From contig CAZDFU010000014.1 of the NCBI GenBank assembly GCA_964504985.1, forward strand, positions 1 through 27,308: DNA of 27,308 nucleotides. Reading direction: 5' to 3'. The notes under the pieces were generated by a model. That model ran no database searches and was not told the DNA's origin. It was given only the letters and a program-made list of their open reading frames with translations. Source of the stretch: CAZDFU01 sp964504985 (GTDB lineage: Bacteria > Patescibacteriota > Microgenomatia > Daviesbacterales > UBA10151). The translations under genes and the position numbers were made by a program. Of the stretch, positions 23,056-27,308 are shown in pieces. Each line of letters begins with the position of its first letter. Positions within the stretch are counted from its first letter, which is position 1.

Positions 23056-23548
23056 AATTGCCAATATCATCTGACTCAATCACCATCACCCATTCTTCTA
23101 TACCTACAACCTTAATAAAATCTCTTAAGGCCTTTGTGCAGTTTTTCTTTGTTCCCCAAACACTTTTCTGAAAATGTATAAAACCCCATTGTTTTAATTT
23201 TGATCTCAGTAAATCTCTTGCTTTTCTCCTTTTTTCCGGTACATCAAATATAACTATTCTCCATCTTTTATCCCATTTCTTATCATCAAATTTCAAACTT
23301 GCCAGCACTGCCTTTTCTTTACCCTTATCAGTTAATCTAAAATTCAGTTTTTCATCACTTACCAATTCAATTAAGCCACCTTCTCTTAATCTTTTTAGGG
23401 CCTGGGCAAGAGAGGCCTTTTTAAGATCAGGAATACCATAATGGTATCTGTAATGGTGATAGGCAAAATCCTCAAACCTAATATATCCATCAATGGACTT
23501 TTCCAAAGTTAAAAGCACAAAATCTGAAATCCTTCTTTTAACGTTCAT
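23048..23548 (-). CDS. PaaX-like transcriptional regulator with Cas2-like fold
   Basis: A 166-residue protein. Residues about 5-80 look like a winged-helix DNA-binding domain (YGIPDLKKASLAQALKRLREGGLIELVSDEKLNFRLTDKGKE). Residues about 94-160 resemble the ferredoxin-like domain shared by PaaX and Cas2: KRWRIVIFDVPEKRRKARDLLRSKLKQWGF, then QKSVWGT and a final EWVMVIESDDIGN. Such proteins are often labelled Cas2 automatically, but there is no CRISPR array or cas1 here and the HTH points to a regulator. Dyads lie over its promoter (23553-23582) and over its stop codon (23024-23055), which suggests autoregulation. The target metabolite or stress is unknown. The ATG at 23546-23548 has no ribosome binding site; the predicted transcript is almost leaderless. 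Confidence 0.82.
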   Translation of the reverse strand: MNVKRRISDFVLLTLEKSIDGYIRFEDFAYHHYRYHYGIPDLKKASLAQALKRLREGGLIELVSDEKLNFRLTDKGKEKAVLASLKFDDKKWDKRWRIVIFDVPEKRRKARDLLRSKLKQWGFIHFQKSVWGTKKNCTKALRDFIKVVGIEEWVMVIESDDIGNLQ

Positions 23549-23552
23549 TAAT

Positions 23553-23585
23553 ACATTAATACTACGATCGGGATATTAATGTCAA
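23553..23585 (-). promoter_or_regulatory. Dyad 3: promoter-operator of the PaaX/Cas2-fold regulator
   Basis: A 30-bp dyad (23553-23582) centred at 23567/23568 with three mismatched pairs, arms ACATTAATA and TATTAATGT. Read on the minus strand it contains a perfect -35 TTGACA (23580-23585), an 18-base spacer with the ACGATC core, and TATTAA (23556-23561) as -10. The start would be near 23549, one base before the ATG. A protein bound to the dyad would cover both promoter elements, the expected geometry for autorepression. Confidence 0.65.
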
Positions 23586-23643
23586 TTACATCAATTAACC
23601 TTTATCTTACAAAATCCCCCGCTTAATTCTTACAACTAACAAA

Positions 23644-23649
23644 TATAAT
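23644..23649 (+). promoter_or_regulatory. Possible -10 element for the glycosyltransferase gene
   Basis: TATAAT matches the consensus exactly and lies 18 bases before the ATG at 23668. No convincing -35 is seen at the right distance. Confidence 0.25.
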
Positions 23650-23667
23650 TTCAGCTAATTGTTTTTT

Positions 23668-24798
23668 ATGTTTAAGAGAAAACTTAACATTGCCCAAATC
23701 GCTAATATTGCAGAAAGTGTGCCTCCTAAAAAATACGGAGGAACTGAAAGAGTAATCTATACCTTAACAGAAAACCTAGTTAAACGGGGGCATAAAGTTA
23801 CTCTTTTTGCCAGCGGTGATTCCCATACTTCTGGCAGACTTATATCTATTTACCCGAAGTCTCTGCGTGAAGCAAGGGTAAAGAATGTTTATGGGACTAA
23901 TACATTAAACTTGCTTAATATAGGATATGCATATGCCAAACAAAGCGAATTTGATATTATTCATGACCACCTAGGCTATCTCAGCCTCCCAACTGCAAAT
24001 CTTTCAAAAACACCGGTTGTGATGACTCTCCATGGATCTATCGGCATGGAAGAGAAACGTATTTATGAAAATTTAGCAAACCCTTACTTTGTGGCAATTT
24101 CCAAAACTCAATCTTTGTCTGCTCCTAATTTAAATTATATTGGTACTGTCCATAATGGTTTAAATATGAAACATTATCCGTTCTCTGAAAAAAACGGGGG
24201 TTTTTTACTTTTTGTAGGAAGAATTTCTTATGAAAAGGGTACACATATTGCTATAGAAGTGGCCCAATACCTAAATTTACCGCTTATTATTGCTGCCAAA
24301 CTAAATAAACCTACTGACGGCGCTGAAGCCTTGCTGGACACCCAGTACTTTAAAGACTATGTTGAACCCCACCTGAGTGATCAGATTGTATGGATAGGAG
24401 AAGTTGATGAAAAGCAAAGAAATGAACTTATGAGTAAGGCTTTGTGTCTTCTGCACCCAGTTACCTGGCCAGAACCTTTTGGGCTAGTACTGATTGAGTC
24501 TATGGCTTGCGGTTGTCCAGTGGTTGCTTTTAATAAAGGTTCCATTCCTGAGATTGTTAAACATGGTAAAACAGGTTTTATAGTTGAAGATATCAGCGGT
24601 ATGATTTCTGCTGTAACCAATATTTCTCAGATAACCAAAAGGGATTGCAGGGAACATGCTTTAAAAAATTTTAATGACGGGAAAATGACAGATGAGTATG
24701 AAAGAATTTATTACCGGGTTTTAGCCAAACAATCAGCTGCAAAAAGAGGTTTTCCCCAAGAGGTTGCATATGCCCATACCTTAAAAAAGAAAATCTGA
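23668..24798 (+). CDS. Family 4 glycosyltransferase
   Basis: A 376-residue GT-B glycosyltransferase from ATG 23668 (a TTG three codons upstream is possible). The N-terminal domain has IAQIANIAESVPPKKYGGTERVIYTLTENLVKRGHKVTLFASG, the usual acceptor-side start with the glycine-rich GGTE loop. The C-terminal donor domain has LFVGRISYEKGTHIAIEVA and the EX7E motif in PEPFGLVLIESMACGCPVVAFNKGSIPEIV. Donor and acceptor sugars cannot be told. The next gene, 45 bases on, is a glycosidase-like protein, so the pair may handle a storage or surface glucan. Confidence 0.9.
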   Translation: MFKRKLNIAQIANIAESVPPKKYGGTERVIYTLTENLVKRGHKVTLFASGDSHTSGRLISIYPKSLREARVKNVYGTNTLNLLNIGYAYAKQSEFDIIHDHLGYLSLPTANLSKTPVVMTLHGSIGMEEKRIYENLANPYFVAISKTQSLSAPNLNYIGTVHNGLNMKHYPFSEKNGGFLLFVGRISYEKGTHIAIEVAQYLNLPLIIAAKLNKPTDGAEALLDTQYFKDYVEPHLSDQIVWIGEVDEKQRNELMSKALCLLHPVTWPEPFGLVLIESMACGCPVVAFNKGSIPEIVKHGKTGFIVEDISGMISAVTNISQITKRDCREHALKNFNDGKMTDEYERIYYRVLAKQSAAKRGFPQEVAYAHTLKKKI

Positions 24799-24842
24799 CC
24801 CCTTGTCTGGGATTTACTTTTGTGATATCTTCCCCGCTCAGC

Positions 24843-26138
24843 ATGGATAAATTGCCCGATCCGGTTTTAGATAATATACGCCAAAGTTTTTATCAATGCC
24901 TTATTGAGTTATCAACAGAGGAAGGAATTAATGCATCAGGCAAAGATGAAATTTACGGCTGCATCTTTGGGAGAGACAGCGCTATCACAATCTTAAAAAT
25001 TTTAAACTTTCATCAAACCAACCCCTCAATTAAACTGCTGGATACTTGCCAAAGAACCCTTTTAACACTTGTTGAACTTCAAGGAAAAGAATTTAATATT
25101 GAAAGCGGGGAAGAACCAGGTAAGTTTATACACGAGTTCAGAAAAGAAAAAAACCAATATCATCACCTGACTTTAGGACCTAAACCCTTTTATATCTATC
25201 CTGATGAAATCATGAGGCTTTATGATTCAATTGATTCAACCCCTTTAATACTGATCGCCCTTTATAATTACTGGGAAATTACTCAGGATAAGAAATTTTT
25301 AATCACCATTTTGCCTGCAGTTGAGGCAGGACTAAACTGGATTATCACCTTTGGCGATAAAGATAAAGACTTATTTATTGAGTATGAATTCCCCCCTGAG
25401 CGCAAGCACGGCGGACTGGCAGTACAATCCTGGACTGACTCTCACCAATCTTTAATTCAACAAGATGGGAAAATGCCAAAATATCCTATTGCTCCTGTTG
25501 AAGCCCAAGCCTTTGCCTGGCTGGCTTTAAGAATGTGGGCTGATTATTACAGCTTCCAACATCCTTCATTTTCCAGGAAATTATTTCAACAAGCAAAAAA
25601 ACTTAAGAAAAAGTTTAACCAAAAATTCCTGCTTGAAGATAAAAATCTGGTATTTGCTGCCCAGGCTTTGGATGGAAATAAAAATCAAATTAAAACCATT
25701 ACAGCCAACCCCCTGTTAATCCTTTGGGCTTCTTACCAAAAACAGGGTAAACATGAATCAATTTTAGATGATATTTATTTAAATGATTTTGTTAAAAGGG
25801 GGTTTATGAGCGATTTATTTATTGAGGATGCGGGCATCAGAACCATGAGTTCCGACTCTCCTACTTTTAATCCCAACCAGGATTCATACCATAATGGCAG
25901 TTTTTGGCCTATGCTTAATGGACTTATTGCTGAAGGTCTGAATAATTTCGGATACTTTAACGAAGCCCAGCAGTTAAAACTTGCTTCCCTTGTCCCTATA
26001 AAATATTTTAACTGCCCGATTGAGCTTTATATTAAAAAGGGTGAAGGGTTTTTGGAATATTGTTCTTCCTCAGGGCAAGTTAGTTGTAAAAAACAAGCCT
26101 GGTCTGCTGCAGCTATACTTGATTTATTATCTGTTTAA
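24843..26138 (+). CDS. Glycogen debranching-type (alpha/alpha)6-barrel glycosidase
   Basis: A 431-residue protein from ATG 24843 (GTG at 24822 is also in frame). Segments such as YGCIFGRDSAITILKIL, STPLILIALYNYWEITQDKKFL, WTDSHQSL, PVEAQAFAWLALRMWA and YHNGSFWPMLNGLIAEGLNNFGY match the amylo-alpha-1,6-glucosidase / glycogen debranching C-terminal pattern, of which HNGSxWP is the hallmark. No signal peptide is seen, so it is probably cytoplasmic. It lacks the N-terminal glucanotransferase region of large debranching enzymes. The substrate is unknown. Its stop overlaps the pyrD stop tail to tail in the shared TTAA at 26135-26138. Confidence 0.8.
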   Translation: MDKLPDPVLDNIRQSFYQCLIELSTEEGINASGKDEIYGCIFGRDSAITILKILNFHQTNPSIKLLDTCQRTLLTLVELQGKEFNIESGEEPGKFIHEFRKEKNQYHHLTLGPKPFYIYPDEIMRLYDSIDSTPLILIALYNYWEITQDKKFLITILPAVEAGLNWIITFGDKDKDLFIEYEFPPERKHGGLAVQSWTDSHQSLIQQDGKMPKYPIAPVEAQAFAWLALRMWADYYSFQHPSFSRKLFQQAKKLKKKFNQKFLLEDKNLVFAAQALDGNKNQIKTITANPLLILWASYQKQGKHESILDDIYLNDFVKRGFMSDLFIEDAGIRTMSSDSPTFNPNQDSYHNGSFWPMLNGLIAEGLNNFGYFNEAQQLKLASLVPIKYFNCPIELYIKKGEGFLEYCSSSGQVSCKKQAWSAAAILDLLSV

Positions 26139-27208
26139 ATAGTTTTTTTAATATCCTGAGCCAAGTAAGGGTTCCACATTGCGCCTGTTGCACTCATAAC
26201 AGCATCTGCACCATTATCTATGTATTCAAAATAGTCCTCAGCTTTGATAACCCCCCCAACTCCTATAATTTTAAAATTCCCACCTAAATCATGCCTGATT
26301 TTATTTAATTTTGAGACCATCTCTACTCCTGCCCACTTAATTGAGGCCCCGCAAACACCTGAGCGTAGTCTTTGCACAGATCCTGGGAGAGCCTGATTAC
26401 CATCTTTATCAACAATCTCTGTTTGAATAGTATTAATTAAAGCAATTCCCTGAGCATATTTTTTAGCAATTTCTGCTAATTTTTTTAAATCTTCTTCATT
26501 TTGATAATAGCCCGCTTTTAAAATTAGCGGTGAATCCCCTAACTCTGCTCTTATGGCTTCACAAACCTTTTCTGTCATCCCAAGGTTATAACAAACCAGT
26601 CCCTCATTGCCTATGTTTGGACAAGATAAATTGGCTTCATATATTTTTGCTCCTGTTTCTTTGGAAAGCCTTGCAGACAAAACCCAGTCTTCTATAAACT
26701 CCTCTGGTGTTTGGTTTTCCTTAACTGTTCCCATAAAAGACAACACTAAGACTTGTCCTTTTCCCGCAAAAGATAAGGCTTTTTTAACATCTTCCTGCCA
26801 AACTGATGGATCCTTTGAAGGCACACCAAAAGAATTAGTGATTGAAATTGGATCAGAAAAATTATTATCAGCAACAAGTTTACCTTTGGCCCTTTCCAAA
26901 GTTAAATCCCCATCGATTTTAACAGCTAAAATATTGGGGGAAGGATGACAGGGGAAACTATTAGATCTGACTGTTTTATAAACACAAATATCAAATCCTT
27001 TTTCAAAAGCTGCCTTACAAAAATTGGAGTTAACAAGAGGCCCTGCAGGAATGCCAAAAGGCAGATATACTTTCTGACCTAAAAAATCATATTGCGGTTC
27101 ACCCTTGGCGGAGCCAAAGGGCTCAGAATCTCCGGCAAATGCCCCAAAAGGACCTTTCTCATAATTATCTTCGTAAGTTTTATCCGGATCATAGAAAGGA
27201 GTTTGCAT
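26135..27208 (-). CDS. pyrD: Dihydroorotate dehydrogenase, class 1-like
   Basis: The product oxidises dihydroorotate to orotate with FMN. The 357-residue protein has VYLPFGIPAGPLVNS, ICVYKTVRS (FMN-binding lysine), ANLSCPNIG with the class 1 catalytic cysteine (Cys196), LILKAGYYQNEEDL, ALINTIQTE and IIGVGGVIKAEDYFEYIDNGADAVMSATGAMWNP. No membrane-binding N-terminal helix is present, consistent with a soluble class 1 enzyme; the electron acceptor is not clear. Residues 27-38 (DSEPFGSAKGEP) appear to derive from a palindromic repeat. It is convergent with the glycosidase gene and supplies orotate for PyrE and PyrF. Confidence 0.88.
   Translation of the reverse strand: MQTPFYDPDKTYEDNYEKGPFGAFAGDSEPFGSAKGEPQYDFLGQKVYLPFGIPAGPLVNSNFCKAAFEKGFDICVYKTVRSNSFPCHPSPNILAVKIDGDLTLERAKGKLVADNNFSDPISITNSFGVPSKDPSVWQEDVKKALSFAGKGQVLVLSFMGTVKENQTPEEFIEDWVLSARLSKETGAKIYEANLSCPNIGNEGLVCYNLGMTEKVCEAIRAELGDSPLILKAGYYQNEEDLKKLAEIAKKYAQGIALINTIQTEIVDKDGNQALPGSVQRLRSGVCGASIKWAGVEMVSKLNKIRHDLGGNFKIIGVGGVIKAEDYFEYIDNGADAVMSATGAMWNPYLAQDIKKTI
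27099..27132. repeat. Palindromic repeat carried in frame inside pyrD
   Basis: On the minus strand the sequence ATTCTGAGCCCTTTGGC leads into a stem-loop whose other arm is GCCAAGGG, then TGAA. It closely resembles the intergenic repeat at 462-491 (ATTCTGATCCGCCTTTGGCGG). It lies wholly in the pyrD reading frame and encodes about ten residues near the N-terminus. Confidence 0.5.
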
Positions 27209-27282
27209 ATGCAGATTTTAACATAGCTAAGGTTTTACTACCACAGCATGAACCGTAAGTATTCACCTTTTCCCAGTACTTT

Positions 27283-27308
27283 GTCATTCCGAGCCTGACG
27301 AGGAATCT
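27283..27308. repeat. Dispersed repeat, partial at the window edge
   Basis: GTCATTCCGAGCCTGACGAG followed by GAATCT matches the ends of the repeat at 458-491 (GTCATTC, GAATCT), with a different centre. It is cut by the right edge. Bases 27209-27282 before it hold no gene or other signal that I can see. Confidence 0.65.

Noticed and set aside
23048..23548. CRISPR-associated Cas2 as part of a CRISPR locus
   Set aside because: No repeat-spacer array and no cas1 or other cas gene is seen; the N-terminal winged helix and flanking dyads point to a PaaX-type regulator.
1..27308. Alternative genetic code with TGA as Gly or Trp
   Set aside because: TGA ends many genes, often within ATGA overlaps, and no conserved gene has internal TGA.

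Overview
The window is AT-rich, densely packed bacterial DNA. TGA is used as a stop and never read through inside the long genes, so the recoded genetic codes of some candidate phyla are excluded. Several small secreted or membrane proteins (DUF5667-like, the 169-residue and 116-residue proteins) and a membrane-anchored Clp-like ATPase resemble families I associate with the Candidate Phyla Radiation, most likely Microgenomates. That lineage call comes from recognising protein style, not from a marker gene. No rRNA, tRNA or CRISPR array was seen.

Layout. Bases 1-690 hold the start of dcd (dCTP deaminase, cut by the window edge), dispersed palindromic repeats and a perfect 36-bp palindrome. Bases 690-1175 hold a doubtful ORF and the C-terminal remnant of an ACT-domain gene. 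Bases 1159-8684 are a minus-strand lysine cluster read as leader peptide, ACT-less aspartokinase, full aspartokinase, dapB, dapA, asd, dapL, lysA, mostly with 4-base overlaps. Bases 8698-11507 carry pyrG, tmk and a DUF5667-like gene. Bases 11593-21569 are a minus-strand run read as mreC, mreD, mrdA (PBP2), dprA, a small membrane protein, a Clp-like ATPase, two small membrane or secreted proteins, and topA. On the plus strand pyrF (with an assembly gap) and pyrE follow. Then come a PaaX/Cas2-fold regulator bracketed by two dyads, a GT4 glycosyltransferase with an (alpha/alpha)6 glycosidase, and pyrD on the minus strand.

Metabolism. The lysine genes make every step from aspartate to lysine through LL-diaminopimelate aminotransferase except DapF. 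Pyrimidine genes (pyrF, pyrE, pyrD, pyrG, tmk, dcd) are scattered through the window.

Most notable points. (1) A Thr/Lys-rich 24-codon leader ORF followed by mutually exclusive hairpins and an intrinsic terminator lies ahead of an aspartokinase that lacks its allosteric ACT domains; this looks like a classical ribosome-mediated attenuator. (2) A long dyad with core ACGATCGT occurs three times: over the promoter and over the stop codon of the Cas2-fold regulator gene, and as a perfect 36-bp palindrome more than 22 kb away. (3) The Clp-like ATPase appears to lack both pore-loop aromatic motifs. (4) A dispersed palindromic repeat seems to be carried in frame inside pyrD.
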